Notes under the pieces: model-generated
Told to the model about the DNA's origin: nothing
Databases searched by the model: none
Seen by the model: the letters and a program-made list of their open reading frames with translations, nothing else
Program-made: the position numbers and the translations under genes
Part shown: in pieces, positions 36,391-44,251 of the stretch
How the letters are laid out: each line of letters starts with the position of its first letter
How positions within the stretch are numbered: position 1 is the first letter of the stretch
IMG/VR virus record: IMGVR_UViG_3300033182_000538
Location: 1 to 64,000 of that record
Reading direction: 5' to 3' (one strand)
Origin: a virus
Length of the DNA: 64,000 bases

Positions 36391-36676
36391 CTAACCTATA
36401 CTTTTTCCTTGCGGTATCCATCGCTTGGGAAACAGTATGTAAAATACGATTACACTCAGCGTATGTTAACTCAACCTCAATGTTACCTAAATGTAGATAC
36501 CCTATCTTTTGAGGGCCGGATGGGTATTCATCGAAGTCAAAATCTTCGTGCATTTGAAAGTCGATAGTTGGCCATAACTTACCATATCTCTTTTCTTGCT
36601 TCTCCCTAAACTCTTCAGTAATACCGAATGATTGATTTACAAAACCACCTCTGTGTTTTTTGTTGAACTTCTTCAT
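36383..36676 (-). CDS. Unknown protein, 97 aa
   Basis: Basic N-terminus (MKKFNKKHRGGFVNQSFG), acidic middle (FQMHEDFDFDEYPSG) and a helical C-terminus (CNRILHTVSQAMDTARKKY). A TATTTATA motif lies 22 nt upstream, so it may be a late gene. No family recognised. Confidence 0.6.
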   Translation of the reverse strand: MKKFNKKHRGGFVNQSFGITEEFREKQEKRYGKLWPTIDFQMHEDFDFDEYPSGPQKIGYLHLGNIEVELTYAECNRILHTVSQAMDTARKKYRLGV

Positions 36677-36698
36677 AAACTAAAAATAATTTGTTTCC

Positions 36699-36706
36699 TA
36701 TAAATA
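36699..36706 (-). promoter_or_regulatory. Candidate late promoter motif TATTTATA
   Basis: TATTTATA in sense orientation 22 nt upstream of the ATG at 36676, in a 51-nt gap between genes. Confidence 0.45.
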
Positions 36707-36727
36707 GTTTTTAGAAGATTAATAAAC

Positions 36728-37024
36728 TTACTTTTTTCTATTTCTTCGAGAAACTCTATTAAATTTCTTTTCATCAAAAGACATATCGCTTCTCATTGGG
36801 TGGGTTCTATTTAAATTTTGTTCCAACTGAACAGTTCTTGAAGCCCAATACCAAGCCATAGCAACATCTTTTTGTGGTGGAATCATAAACTCATCACCAA
36901 CCGTTGAACCAAATCCATCGGATATATAAAACTCACCAGATGAATTCATTTGTGTTTTAGCTTGTGGATATTTCTTTAGAACTTTTCTTTTGAAACTTTT
37001 AAACTTTTTAGTATCAATTTGCAT
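36728..37024 (-). CDS. Small basic protein, 98 aa
   Basis: Basic ends (KKFKSFKRKVLKKYPQAK; KKFNRVSRRNRKK) around a neutral middle with DGFGSTVGDEFMIPP and a helix VAMAWYWASRTVQLEQNL. It overlaps the next upstream gene by 11 nt. The charge pattern would allow nucleic-acid binding, but no domain is recognised. Confidence 0.6.
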   Translation of the reverse strand: MQIDTKKFKSFKRKVLKKYPQAKTQMNSSGEFYISDGFGSTVGDEFMIPPQKDVAMAWYWASRTVQLEQNLNRTHPMRSDMSFDEKKFNRVSRRNRKK

Positions 37025-37226
37025 TGTTAAATTGTTTTGTAAGACTTCTACTTATGTGACACGATGAAAGGTCTTTGTTTACCGAACACCTGTCTACTAT
37101 CTTTCCGTTCTCCAAGAGGACTTCATAAATGAGCCCTCTCTTCAAACGAGTCTTCTTTAGCACTTCACCTACTCTGAAAGTACCATTGAGTTTTACTATT
37201 ACTGTATCACCTTTTTGGTATATCAT
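37014..37226 (-). CDS. Small SH3/KOW-like protein, 70 aa
   Basis: The start YQKGDTVIVKLNGTFRVGEVL followed by GLIYEVLLENGKIV reads like a small beta barrel of the SH3/KOW type. It overlaps the DUF4494-like gene by 4 nt and the next gene by 11 nt. Function unknown. Confidence 0.55.
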   Translation of the reverse strand: MIYQKGDTVIVKLNGTFRVGEVLKKTRLKRGLIYEVLLENGKIVDRCSVNKDLSSCHISRSLTKQFNNAN

Positions 37227-37423
37227 TTAATAACACTCACGATTTTAGTTTCGACTACTGCCGTAACTTCGAATTCTAAGTTACTCCCTTCAAAGTCTTT
37301 TACAACCTTTGTCTCAGCATCAGTTACCGATACTGCGTTAACGAGGTACTGCTCAGTTACCTTCTTTACTCTACCTTTGTCATCTTCGTGATGAACTTTT
37401 ACTTTTGCAATATAATATGCCAT
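37223..37423 (-). CDS. DUF4494-like protein, 66 aa
   Basis: YYIAKVKVHHEDDKGRVKKV, then TEQYLVNAVSVTDAETKV and a beta C-terminus LEFEVTAVVETKI match the DUF4494 pattern (K-V-T-E-x-Y-L-V-x-A-x-S-x-T-D-A-E), a family known mainly from Bacteroidetes and their phages. The function is not known. It is useful here as a marker of the host group. Confidence 0.7.
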   Translation of the reverse strand: MAYYIAKVKVHHEDDKGRVKKVTEQYLVNAVSVTDAETKVVKDFEGSNLEFEVTAVVETKIVSVIK

Positions 37424-37440
37424 AATGTAATAATTAAAAT

Positions 37441-37659
37441 TTAGTTTATATAATTAGTGTCCAGCATTTGATTCAATTCAAATTCTGTAACAAGTTTGTA
37501 CTCTCCATTGGATTCTCCATAATGATAATCCTCAAAAATGGTGTGATAGTATTGAATCCACTTCTCACCATCGTGTTGTTTTCCGGCTGGTATAACTATG
37601 ATTGCATAATTATCACCATTGTCTTGGTATCTCTTACCCTCGAATTCAAATCTCTTCAT
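37441..37659 (-). CDS. Unknown protein, 72 aa
   Basis: I chose the ATG at 37659 (MKRFEFEGKRYQDNGDNYA), 14 nt inside the end of the upstream gene; the longer frame to 37716 would overlap that gene by 71 nt. Beta-rich, with many Tyr/Trp/His (GEKWIQYYHTIFEDYHYGE). No family recognised. Confidence 0.6.
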   Translation of the reverse strand: MKRFEFEGKRYQDNGDNYAIIVIPAGKQHDGEKWIQYYHTIFEDYHYGESNGEYKLVTEFELNQMLDTNYIN

Positions 37660-38008
37660 TACCCAACATTTTATTAGCGATATCGCCAAGTTCCGTAGTT
37701 TCATATACCAATTCACCTGATTGGTTTACTGACATCTTGATAAGTCCTTTGTCAATCAAATTCATAAGAGCCCTATCCGTTTCAAATATTTGATATTCTT
37801 TGTATGATGATGTCAAAATTTGAGATACGATATCAGCCATATCTTCTTTTGTAATATCATCAACATCAAGATTTGATTTAGAAATATTTGCTTTCAAAAT
37901 ATCTTGAAAGTCTTTGGGAGATTCAATCATATCCCAAACATCAGTACGAGACACATCATCCATTATCATAAGAGATAAAGTCTCAATTTGTTTATTAGTT
38001 AGATTCAT
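37646..38008 (-). CDS. Unknown helical protein, 120 aa
   Basis: The N-terminus LTNKQIETLSLMIMDDVSRTD and the C-terminal FETDRALMNLIDKGLIKMSVNQSGELVYETTELG look like a winged-helix-type arrangement (helix, helix, two-strand wing). A DNA-binding role is therefore possible but weakly supported. It overlaps both neighbours. Confidence 0.6.
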   Translation of the reverse strand: MNLTNKQIETLSLMIMDDVSRTDVWDMIESPKDFQDILKANISKSNLDVDDITKEDMADIVSQILTSSYKEYQIFETDRALMNLIDKGLIKMSVNQSGELVYETTELGDIANKMLGNEEI

Positions 38009-38180
38009 AGTTCTTTTTTAGTGTCTCCAAAAATTCAAATGAGTCAGTATTACCTACAAGAGCGTCTACCTTCGGCCCATAATATATTTTAAGTACATAC
38101 TCTGCTCCATAATCATACACGAGTTGTTTAAGTTTTTCTTTTGATGGCAAATGTCTTTTGTTAAATCCCATATTAATCAA
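37995..38180 (-). CDS. Small protein, 61 aa
   Basis: Short helical protein (NKRHLPSKEKLKQLVYDYG; VLKIYYGPKVDALVG). It overlaps the genes on both sides by 8-14 nt in an operon of small genes. No family recognised. Confidence 0.55.
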   Translation of the reverse strand: MINMGFNKRHLPSKEKLKQLVYDYGAEYVLKIYYGPKVDALVGNTDSFEFLETLKKNYESN

Positions 38181-38514
38181 ACCACTGTGTTCTATTAGTT
38201 TTTATATTTTTTATACCTTCATCTGAATGTTTAGGGTGATTCTTCTCATACTCAGCTATCGCTTCATTAGCTTTTTGTTCATTCTCCTTACCAACCTTTT
38301 TAGCAAACTCATATTCCTTATCAGTCATATCGTTACCACTCATCTTAGCAGCCATAGCAGCAAATCTTTTTGTGTGATATGAACTCAATGGTTTAGCGAA
38401 TTGTTTTAGATACTCGGTCTTAGAATCTAAGTACTCTAAGAACAACTCAAAGTCTTTTTCAGCCAACTCATCAATCTCTTTATCACTTAATGGGTTATTT
38501 GGGTCGTATTTCAT
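38173..38514 (-). CDS. Unknown acidic helical protein, 113 aa
   Basis: Highly charged helical protein (NNPLSDKEIDELAEKDFELF; EQKANEAIAEYEKNHPKHSDE). Its host-type promoter has perfect consensus boxes and ends 4 nt before the ATG, so the mRNA would be nearly leaderless. It heads an operon of overlapping small genes running down to about 37.4 kb. Confidence 0.65.
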   Translation of the reverse strand: MKYDPNNPLSDKEIDELAEKDFELFLEYLDSKTEYLKQFAKPLSSYHTKRFAAMAAKMSGNDMTDKEYEFAKKVGKENEQKANEAIAEYEKNHPKHSDEGIKNIKTNRTQWFD

Positions 38515-38518
38515 AATT

Positions 38519-38550
38519 CAAATATACAAAAAAAATATTAAACATCCAAA
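38519..38550 (-). promoter_or_regulatory. Perfect Bacteroidetes-type promoter
   Basis: TTTG (38547-38550), 20 nt, TATATTTG (38519-38526) on the minus strand; both boxes are exact matches to the consensus. Confidence 0.7.
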
Positions 38551-38972
38551 CCTTTTCTACGCATTTTCTCTTGACAATAGTAATCGTAGAGTTCTTCTAA
38601 GTCCATTGGTTTTTCATTCATCATCTTGTCCCAAAGACAAAACCCAAATTCATTAGATAGGTCTTTTTTTAATTTTAACAATATCTTCTGCTCATCTTTG
38701 TAACCTTCTTCATCCAACTTTAGAGCTCTGACATTCTTCATTCTGGCGGTGTGTCTTGCTTCATTCTCATATTGAAAATATCCTTCACCGCCTTTGTACT
38801 TACTCATTATACTTTGGAAGATGGAGGAGTACTCTTTACGAGCCTCCTCCGCTTCCGCGTAATATTGAGAATAATCATAATCCCCATTTTGTATCTTGTC
38901 AAACAAGTGAGCGTTATGGGGCAAACGCTTTTTCTTTCCTTTAGTATACCATCTGAACGGATTGTATCCCAT
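38538..38972 (-). CDS. Unknown protein, 144 aa
   Basis: Basic start (FRWYTKGKKKRLPHNAH), then helices rich in Tyr, Glu and Lys (YSQYYAEAEEARKEYSSIF; EQKILLKLKKDLSNEFG... with a single WDKMM). It follows tRNA-Gln by 14 nt in the same direction. No family recognised. Confidence 0.6.
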   Translation of the reverse strand: MGYNPFRWYTKGKKKRLPHNAHLFDKIQNGDYDYSQYYAEAEEARKEYSSIFQSIMSKYKGGEGYFQYENEARHTARMKNVRALKLDEEGYKDEQKILLKLKKDLSNEFGFCLWDKMMNEKPMDLEELYDYYCQEKMRRKGLDV

Positions 38973-38986
38973 ATTATCTTTTTTAG

Positions 38987-39058
38987 TTACCCGATTAGGA
39001 TTCGAACCTAAAATGACTGGACCAAAACCAGTAGTGTTGCCAATTACACCATCGGGCA
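38987..39058 (-). tRNA. tRNA-Gln (anticodon TTG)
   Basis: A 72-nt cloverleaf: acceptor TGCCCGA / TCGGGTA (one G-T pair), D arm GTGT...ACAC with GG in the loop, anticodon stem ACTGG / CCAGT with loop TTTTGGT, T loop TTCGAAT. CCA is not encoded. It lies apart from the main tRNA cluster. Confidence 0.93.
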
Positions 39059-39071
39059 GTTACTCTAACCC

Positions 39072-40337
39072 TTAAAAAGGATTAGAGATGTCATCAGTTT
39101 CAACGTTGAACAAATCCTCATCTTCAGGTGTTGAACCCAAGAACTTCTGAACGTATTGTTTCATATAAACTCGTTCTGAGTCAGCCCCACCACTTTGGTC
39201 AAACATTGGGTAGATGGTGATTTCAGCAGCCTCTTCAAGAGAGAACCCATCGTAAAGGAGAGACCCAATTTCAACAGCCGAACGGGTTGAAAGGGAGTTT
39301 GACAATCGTGGTGATTCAGACAACAAGTCAGTTCGAGTCATCGAAGTAATCTCAGCAACAGCCTTGAGAGTATCTACTTCTACTGAAGGATACATCATTG
39401 AAAGAAGAGAAGTTTCCTCATCCATAGTCAGAGTATCCATTTCAATGACAGTGAATCGGTCAAGGATAGCTCGGTCAAGAGCTTTGGTAGCGGTGTACTC
39501 ATTACCAATGTTAGCCGATGCGATGAAGGAAACACCTTCAGCAACCTTGACAACAGGCGAGTCAGCCGCCTCATCAAGTCGTAGGTATCGTTGACCTTGG
39601 TCAAGAACCGTCATCAAAATGTTGTGAGCCTCAGGGTGAGCTCGTGTCAACTCATCAAGGACAACCACGGTATTTGGAGTGGAGATTGCCTTGACAAAAG
39701 GACTTGGGTTAAAGACCGTACCCTTCTTGGCCTCAAACTGAGTATTACCAATCAGAGTAGTTCGTGGGTCTTGAGTAGCCCCCAAGTTAATAATGAAGGT
39801 GTTGTAACCCTCAATTGAATTTGCAGCCGCCTTGGCCGCCATAGTCTTACCACAACCGGCAGGACCAGTCATCATAATATTTTTACCTCGAATGATGTTT
39901 CGAATCAAGTACTTCCACTTGAGAGGATTCATAAACAACATTTGTGGTTTAAGACCCGTGGAGTCTTCGTGGATGAACTTGAGAATGTCATCACCCATCT
40001 CAGCCGAAACAACTGGTGGTGGGGGGGTCATCTCATATTTCAAAGCCACCAACCCACCATTAGGTTGGTTGAAGTTACCAACAGGAGTAGGATTCTCTTC
40101 GACCTTCTGAGCCGGAACACGAGTAAACCCAAGTTCACCATCAGACAATCGACCTACTACTCGGATTTTGAATCCGTATTTCTCGGGCTTCTTAGCCGCC
40201 TGGCGGGCCCGAACATAAAGTGAAGTTCCCTCTTCATTGAGTTGAGGAACATTGAACTGAACTCCAGCGGAGTCCTCGAAAAGGAACAAATCATCAACCT
40301 TGACAATCTTTCCAAAAACTGATTTTTGTGCTTTCAT
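39072..40337 (-). CDS. MoxR/CobS-type AAA+ ATPase
   Basis: The 421-residue protein has an N-terminal accessory region (1-115) and an AAA+ core: Walker A GPAGCGKT (158-165), Walker B VVVLDELTRAHPEAHN (around 216-231), sensor IASANIGNEYTATKALD and arginine finger region RAILDRFTVIEMD. This order is that of MoxR/CobS ATPases, which work with VWA-domain partners to remodel proteins or insert metals. A VWA gene lies directly upstream with the same promoter type. Cyanophages carry cobS-like genes of this family. GC content looks higher than in the neighbours. Confidence 0.85.
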   Translation of the reverse strand: MKAQKSVFGKIVKVDDLFLFEDSAGVQFNVPQLNEEGTSLYVRARQAAKKPEKYGFKIRVVGRLSDGELGFTRVPAQKVEENPTPVGNFNQPNGGLVALKYEMTPPPPVVSAEMGDDILKFIHEDSTGLKPQMLFMNPLKWKYLIRNIIRGKNIMMTGPAGCGKTMAAKAAANSIEGYNTFIINLGATQDPRTTLIGNTQFEAKKGTVFNPSPFVKAISTPNTVVVLDELTRAHPEAHNILMTVLDQGQRYLRLDEAADSPVVKVAEGVSFIASANIGNEYTATKALDRAILDRFTVIEMDTLTMDEETSLLSMMYPSVEVDTLKAVAEITSMTRTDLLSESPRLSNSLSTRSAVEIGSLLYDGFSLEEAAEITIYPMFDQSGGADSERVYMKQYVQKFLGSTPEDEDLFNVETDDISNPF

Positions 40338-40379
40338 AGAAAACTGATTTTATTATTATTATCTCTCATTATTACTTTA

Positions 40380-40435
40380 CTAAAGTACGAATAATTTTTG
40401 ATACTTCCAAATTTCTAATGTTAAGAAATTGTTAA
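40380..40435 (-). promoter_or_regulatory. TTAACA-phased promoter of the AAA+ gene
   Basis: TACTTTAG (40380-40387), 20 nt, TTTG (40408-40411), with TTAACA at 40419 and 40430 (plus-strand coordinates of TGTTAA), an 11-bp period that includes the -33 box. Confidence 0.65.
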
Positions 40436-42546
40436 ATCTTTACTTCAAACTTTTTGTTCAAAGTCTTAGCGAGTAGAGTCATATTGTTGGTATCAATAAA
40501 CTCAGCATCCTTACCATACATTTTCTTGAACTGGTCGATTCCCCAATCCATACCACTATCAGAGACAAAGTAAGACAACACTTTGACGCCTGATTGTTTC
40601 ATCTTCTTAACTTGAGCAGCCGTATGTTCACAAGCTTGTTGACCACTATATGAGATTTGACTATTGTCGAAACCTGGCCACCCATCTGAGAAGTTGATGA
40701 GGTAAGTATCAGTACCATTCTTAGTTTTGGTAATCTCCTTCATCACAGCCTCATAACACAATCCTTCAGGAGTAGTACCATCGAAAGTGATGTACTTGAA
40801 CAATTGTTGAATCTTAGCAAACTTATCTTTTCGAGAATCATAAGCCACCAACATCAATGGTTGACAATTACTCCAATTACCAGCCGAGTAGTAGACACCT
40901 CGATAAGAAATCACAACATCAATGTTTTGAGTCATCGAAGCCGCCTTAGCGATAGCGACAGCAGCCGTTTGAGTGTTGTTCCATTTCTTACCACTCATTG
41001 AAGAACTGGCATCAATTGAAATGTGGAGGAGAACTGGAGTAGACTTGTTGACCAAGGTTTGTTCGAAGATGTTGAAGTTACCAAACCCAATCTCGTGAAT
41101 CATACTGCCGGTCAACTTACCACTCTTCATTCGTGGAGTTGTTAGAACTCGTTCCTCGTTTCGAGTCTTGAGTTTCTTACCAAGAAGAGTTCCCAACTGA
41201 ATACCTTTCTTGATATATTCGTTAGCTTTGTCAACTCTCCACTCGTGAGTACACAACATACCAACCAAGCCAGAGTTAATCAGACCTTTGTTCAAATTAT
41301 TGATTACATATGTCTGAACACCTTTTGAACCAAGAGACCAACTCGATTGACCAAAACCCTTACCAGTTACTTCAGACTTGATATCAGCTTTGTCAAGTTG
41401 GTCAATCTTATTTTTGTCAGCCTTAGAAAGTTTCTTCTTCTTAATCTCACCATCCATAAACTCTTCTTGTTTCTTGATAGCGTTATCCAACATTTTCTTT
41501 TGTCGGTCTGACAATGGTTGATACTGACCACCAGCCCCATTAGGATTACTCATCCCACTTGGAACACCACCTTTGTCGGTAGTTTCTTCAGACTCTTGAC
41601 CACCCTCAGCGTCACTCTTAGAAGTATCTCCACTACCTTGAGAAGACATACCACCACCACTTTGTTGGTCGTTAGTGTCACCAGTCATCGGTGAGTTACC
41701 ATTTTGGTTACCACCTTCTTGTTGGTCACTCTCATTGTCTGAAGATGATTTACCATTTTGAGAAGATGATATTTCAAGATTCTTTTCAACAACCATCAAA
41801 ATCTGACCAGCCACATCAAGTGCATCCCAAGATGATTTTAGTCGTGAAATGTTACCAAGGTCAAGAATCTTCCAAATCTCACGAAGACCTTTCAAAGCGT
41901 TGAGGTCACGATTCTTATTGGTCAAGTTGATGATGCGGAACATATAAGAGTCCCAATCCTCAGTACGATACTCAGAAGACTGAAGACCTTTGTCGATTAA
42001 CTTAGAGTGGAAGTACTTATCGTACATCGACTCGTAGTAACCACGATAGCCAGGAGCCGAAGCGTAAATGTGGTTATCAATTCTTCGGTCTTCAACATAG
42101 TTAAATAGTGACTTCAACTTATCAGAAATAATAAGCGGAAGTTCATTGTACAAACATTGATATCGTTGAGTCATCCAATCCGTATCAATAGTAGATGGGA
42201 TGAATCCGTGTTTCATTTTTGTTAAGGTTTCAAAATCGGTCAATGCGATGTGAGACCCCTCGTGGAGAGCCAGACCAACAACAGGGTCAAACTCTTTATC
42301 ATCCAACTTAGCCGAGATAACCACTTGGTTACCATCGGTATAAGAATCATCACCACGACCATCAAAGGTCACAGGAATACTCTTACCAGTTACGATAGAA
42401 ACGAAGTTACCGATGCTTCTCTTATAAGACATCAACTTCATTAGGTCATTTGACTTTTTCTCGACAATTGTCAAGTCATCGTTTTCCTCATCCCAAATGG
42501 ATTTGTCAAGCCAGAACGATGAATAGGACATTGATTTTTTACTCAT
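40432..42546 (-). CDS. VWA-domain protein with HEGSH motif (CobT/VWA partner)
   Basis: The 704-residue protein has three parts. Residues about 60-250 contain ALHEGSH (93-99), an HExxH zinc-type motif as in the metallopeptidase-like domains fused to VWA. Residues about 250-350 are a low-complexity Ser/Gly/Gln/Asn linker (SDNESDQQEGGNQNGNSP). The C-terminal third is a von Willebrand A domain with MIDAS motif DASSSMSG (about 510-517) and a downstream FSDGWPG. VWA proteins of this kind are partners of MoxR/CobS ATPases, as in the neighbouring gene. Whether the pair acts as a chelatase-like or a chaperone-like machine cannot be told. Confidence 0.8.
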   Translation of the reverse strand: MSKKSMSYSSFWLDKSIWDEENDDLTIVEKKSNDLMKLMSYKRSIGNFVSIVTGKSIPVTFDGRGDDSYTDGNQVVISAKLDDKEFDPVVGLALHEGSHIALTDFETLTKMKHGFIPSTIDTDWMTQRYQCLYNELPLIISDKLKSLFNYVEDRRIDNHIYASAPGYRGYYESMYDKYFHSKLIDKGLQSSEYRTEDWDSYMFRIINLTNKNRDLNALKGLREIWKILDLGNISRLKSSWDALDVAGQILMVVEKNLEISSSQNGKSSSDNESDQQEGGNQNGNSPMTGDTNDQQSGGGMSSQGSGDTSKSDAEGGQESEETTDKGGVPSGMSNPNGAGGQYQPLSDRQKKMLDNAIKKQEEFMDGEIKKKKLSKADKNKIDQLDKADIKSEVTGKGFGQSSWSLGSKGVQTYVINNLNKGLINSGLVGMLCTHEWRVDKANEYIKKGIQLGTLLGKKLKTRNEERVLTTPRMKSGKLTGSMIHEIGFGNFNIFEQTLVNKSTPVLLHISIDASSSMSGKKWNNTQTAAVAIAKAASMTQNIDVVISYRGVYYSAGNWSNCQPLMLVAYDSRKDKFAKIQQLFKYITFDGTTPEGLCYEAVMKEITKTKNGTDTYLINFSDGWPGFDNSQISYSGQQACEHTAAQVKKMKQSGVKVLSYFVSDSGMDWGIDQFKKMYGKDAEFIDTNNMTLLAKTLNKKFEVKI

Positions 42547-42565
42547 ATCTCTTAATCTTACACTA

Positions 42566-42621
42566 CTAAAGTACGAATAATTTTTGATACTTCCAAATTT
42601 CTAATGTTAAGAAATTGTTAA
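42566..42621 (-). promoter_or_regulatory. TTAACA-phased promoter of the VWA gene
   Basis: TACTTTAG (42566-42573), 20 nt, TTTG (42594-42597), TTAACA at 42605 and 42616. Nearly identical to the copies at 40380 and 53240. It overlaps the last codons of the upstream small gene. Confidence 0.65.
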
Positions 42622-42774
42622 ATCTTTTTTGTGTTTCTCTTTACGAGAATACGTTTTCTTGCTTTTGTGAGTCTTCGCAGTAGTCTTCTTACCAATATGA
42701 TGTGCTGCTTCACCACGAGTCCACTGCCCGTTGAAGTCAAGTTTTTCTTGGTATGTCTTTTTCTTCTTTCCCAT
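42607..42774 (-). CDS. Small lysine-rich protein, 55 aa
   Basis: The frame MGKKKKTYQEKLDFNGQW, then HHIGKKTTAKTHKSKKTYSR ends DLTIS at 42607; its last codons lie in the repeated promoter element. A TTAACA-phased promoter precedes it, which supports it as a real gene. About a third of the residues are Lys or His, suggesting nucleic-acid binding. No family recognised. Confidence 0.65.
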   Translation of the reverse strand: MGKKKKTYQEKLDFNGQWTRGEAAHHIGKKTTAKTHKSKKTYSRKEKHKKDLTIS

Positions 42775-42786
42775 CACAAATACATA

Positions 42787-42853
42787 CTAATGTAATGAAA
42801 AAAGCTTAGACTGCCAAATTCTAAATGTTAAAAAAATGTTAAAAAAATGTTAA
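42787..42853 (-). promoter_or_regulatory. TTAACA-phased promoter with three repeats
   Basis: TACATTAG (42787-42794), 20 nt, TTTG (42815-42818), TTAACA at 42826, 42837 and 42848, all 11 bp apart and in register with the -33 box. Drives the 55-residue gene. Confidence 0.65.
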
Positions 42854-43161
42854 AGTTTTCCTTCGGAGCGAAGTTGATTTCGAATCTTAGTAGCGGATAT
42901 TTCCTTAATTTCTTGCGGAGGAACGTGTTCGTTTATATGATAACCAACACCTCTACCATAATTTACTGATTCAATGTCTGGTATAATCATTAACTTTATT
43001 CTACCTTCCTTAGAGTAGTCAGTATTATTAAATATACTTCTCATCTCATCACCATCAATGTGTTGTACAACTCGGTGATTGTTGTACTCTAAGTGTTCTT
43101 TCAATGCTCTTGCCAACGTAGTCTTTCCAGCACCAGGTTGACCATAAAACCAATATATCAT
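42850..43161 (-). CDS. P-loop kinase/nucleotidyltransferase chimera, 103 aa
   Basis: I chose the ATG at 43161, 2 nt after the upstream stop. Residues 1-55 match the start of adenylylsulfate kinase (GQPGAGKTTLA, 7-17; IDGDEMR, 35-41). Residues 60-103 (PDIESVNYGRGVGYHINE and ISATKIRNQLR) instead match the end of an HxGH nucleotidylyltransferase, with its ISATxIR motif. Neither half is complete: an APS kinase has about 200 residues. It looks like a deletion fusion of two enzymes, perhaps once a bifunctional protein. Activity is doubtful. Confidence 0.65.
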   Translation of the reverse strand: MIYWFYGQPGAGKTTLARALKEHLEYNNHRVVQHIDGDEMRSIFNNTDYSKEGRIKLMIIPDIESVNYGRGVGYHINEHVPPQEIKEISATKIRNQLRSEGKL

Positions 43162-43163
43162 AA

Positions 43164-43451
43164 TTAAAATGGTGGTTCTAATAACCACTCCTTAATGTCT
43201 TCCTTTACAGATTTATCTTTTTGAAACTCCCAAGCTACATCCCATTCTTGGCGTAGATACTTTCTATGATGTTCTAACAATTCATCACCACGTTCAAGGT
43301 AAGATACAATACCTTTTATTACAGCGTATATTTTTGTTTTACGAGATTCTTCGTGAGTTGAATTATCAATAAGTTGATACATCACCAATACGATTTCCGC
43401 TGGTGATTTCTTGTTCCATAATTCTTTAACACGTTTAGCTTTAGTTGTCAT
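43164..43451 (-). CDS. Unknown helical protein, 95 aa
   Basis: Helical, charged protein (KAKRVKELWNKKSPAEIVLVM; VSYLERGDELLEHHRKYL; WDVAWEFQKDKSVKEDIKEW). It overlaps the methyltransferase gene by 11 nt. No family recognised. Confidence 0.6.
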   Translation of the reverse strand: MTTKAKRVKELWNKKSPAEIVLVMYQLIDNSTHEESRKTKIYAVIKGIVSYLERGDELLEHHRKYLRQEWDVAWEFQKDKSVKEDIKEWLLEPPF

Positions 43452-44073
43452 TTAACCACGAATCTAATTCATCTATTTGTATTAACCCAAGGTCTTCTTC
43501 ACGATTAGCATCCATAATATTAAACTCATAAAATGGATTATGATTCTCTACAAGTTTAGTATCGAGAGATTCATTTTGTTTAACGATACCAATACCCCAA
43601 TCAGTATCAACAACACACACTCTTAAATCAGTCCTTCGTGTTCTTAGATTGTATATCGCTTTCCAAACAGTACCATTCCAAGGTTCGTAATGACCATTTA
43701 CCAGATAATCCTCTCGTGCCATATGACTTGTTGGTGGATTACAATCGTGTAATAGAATATAACCATTTGGATTTAAAAACTTCAAGGAATTCTCAATGTC
43801 CTTTTTTACTTGATACGATTTATGTAATCCATCAATAAAAACTACATCATACGTTCTGTTAGGGTCATTCTTTTCTAACCATACAAAGAACTCATCAGAA
43901 GTCATTTTGTATTCAACAGGATTCTCTTCAAACTCCACACCGGGGTCTACACCGTGTTTAATTTCACAATCTACTAAATCAAAACAATGTCGTGGGTCAC
44001 ACACTCCGATTTCAAGGTAACGTGTAAACTCGTTCTCACTAATTATCTTATTGATGATGTCGTATCTAAACAT
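43441..44073 (-). CDS. Class I SAM-dependent methyltransferase, 210 aa
   Basis: I chose the ATG at 44073; a longer frame to 44130 would be made of tRNA-Gly sequence. Residues 18-24 (RYLEIGV) are motif I for SAM binding, followed by DVVFIDGLHKSYQVKKDIE (motif II area, about 92-110) and LNPNGYILLHDCNPP. This is the Methyltransf_24-type layout used in sugar and cell-surface modification. It is transcribed after the tRNA genes and may belong with the GT25 and FkbM genes at 46-48.6 kb. Confidence 0.8.
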   Translation of the reverse strand: MFRYDIINKIISENEFTRYLEIGVCDPRHCFDLVDCEIKHGVDPGVEFEENPVEYKMTSDEFFVWLEKNDPNRTYDVVFIDGLHKSYQVKKDIENSLKFLNPNGYILLHDCNPPTSHMAREDYLVNGHYEPWNGTVWKAIYNLRTRRTDLRVCVVDTDWGIGIVKQNESLDTKLVENHNPFYEFNIMDANREEDLGLIQIDELDSWLNDN

Positions 44074-44088
44074 ACTTTTGGACTTTTG

Positions 44089-44161
44089 AGCGAAAGACCG
44101 GGTTCGAACCGGCGACCCTAACCTTGGCAAGGTTATGCTCTACCAACTGAGCTACTTTCGC
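44089..44161 (-). tRNA. tRNA-Gly (anticodon GCC)
   Basis: A 73-nt standard cloverleaf: acceptor GCGAAAG / CTTTCGC, D arm GCTC...GAGC with GG, anticodon stem TAACC / GGTTA with loop TTGCCAA, T loop TTCGAAC, discriminator U. CCA not encoded. It serves as an in-cluster standard against which the two tRNA-Gly-like RNAs can be compared. Confidence 0.95.
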
Positions 44162-44164
44162 AAA

Positions 44165-44250
44165 ATGAGGATAGACATTTGCAACTATCTACCCTCGTAA
44201 AAGACTTACCCTGGTACGCTAATCTAACGAAAAGCGTGGTAAGTACTGTT
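44165..44250 (-). other. Structured spacer between tRNA-Gly and tRNA-like RNA
   Basis: Minus strand: ACTTACC-ACGCT / AGCGT-bulge-GGTAAGT (44204-44220 with 44233-44244), then a nine-pair hairpin GAGGGTAGA / TCTATCCTC with a 12-nt loop (44167-44196). No gene. These may be processing signals or small RNAs. Confidence 0.4.
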
Positions 44251-44251
44251 G

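Noticed and set aside
44074-44130. Longer N-terminus of the methyltransferase
   Set aside because: The extra 19 codons are tRNA-Gly sequence; the ATG at 44073 gives a normal methyltransferase start.
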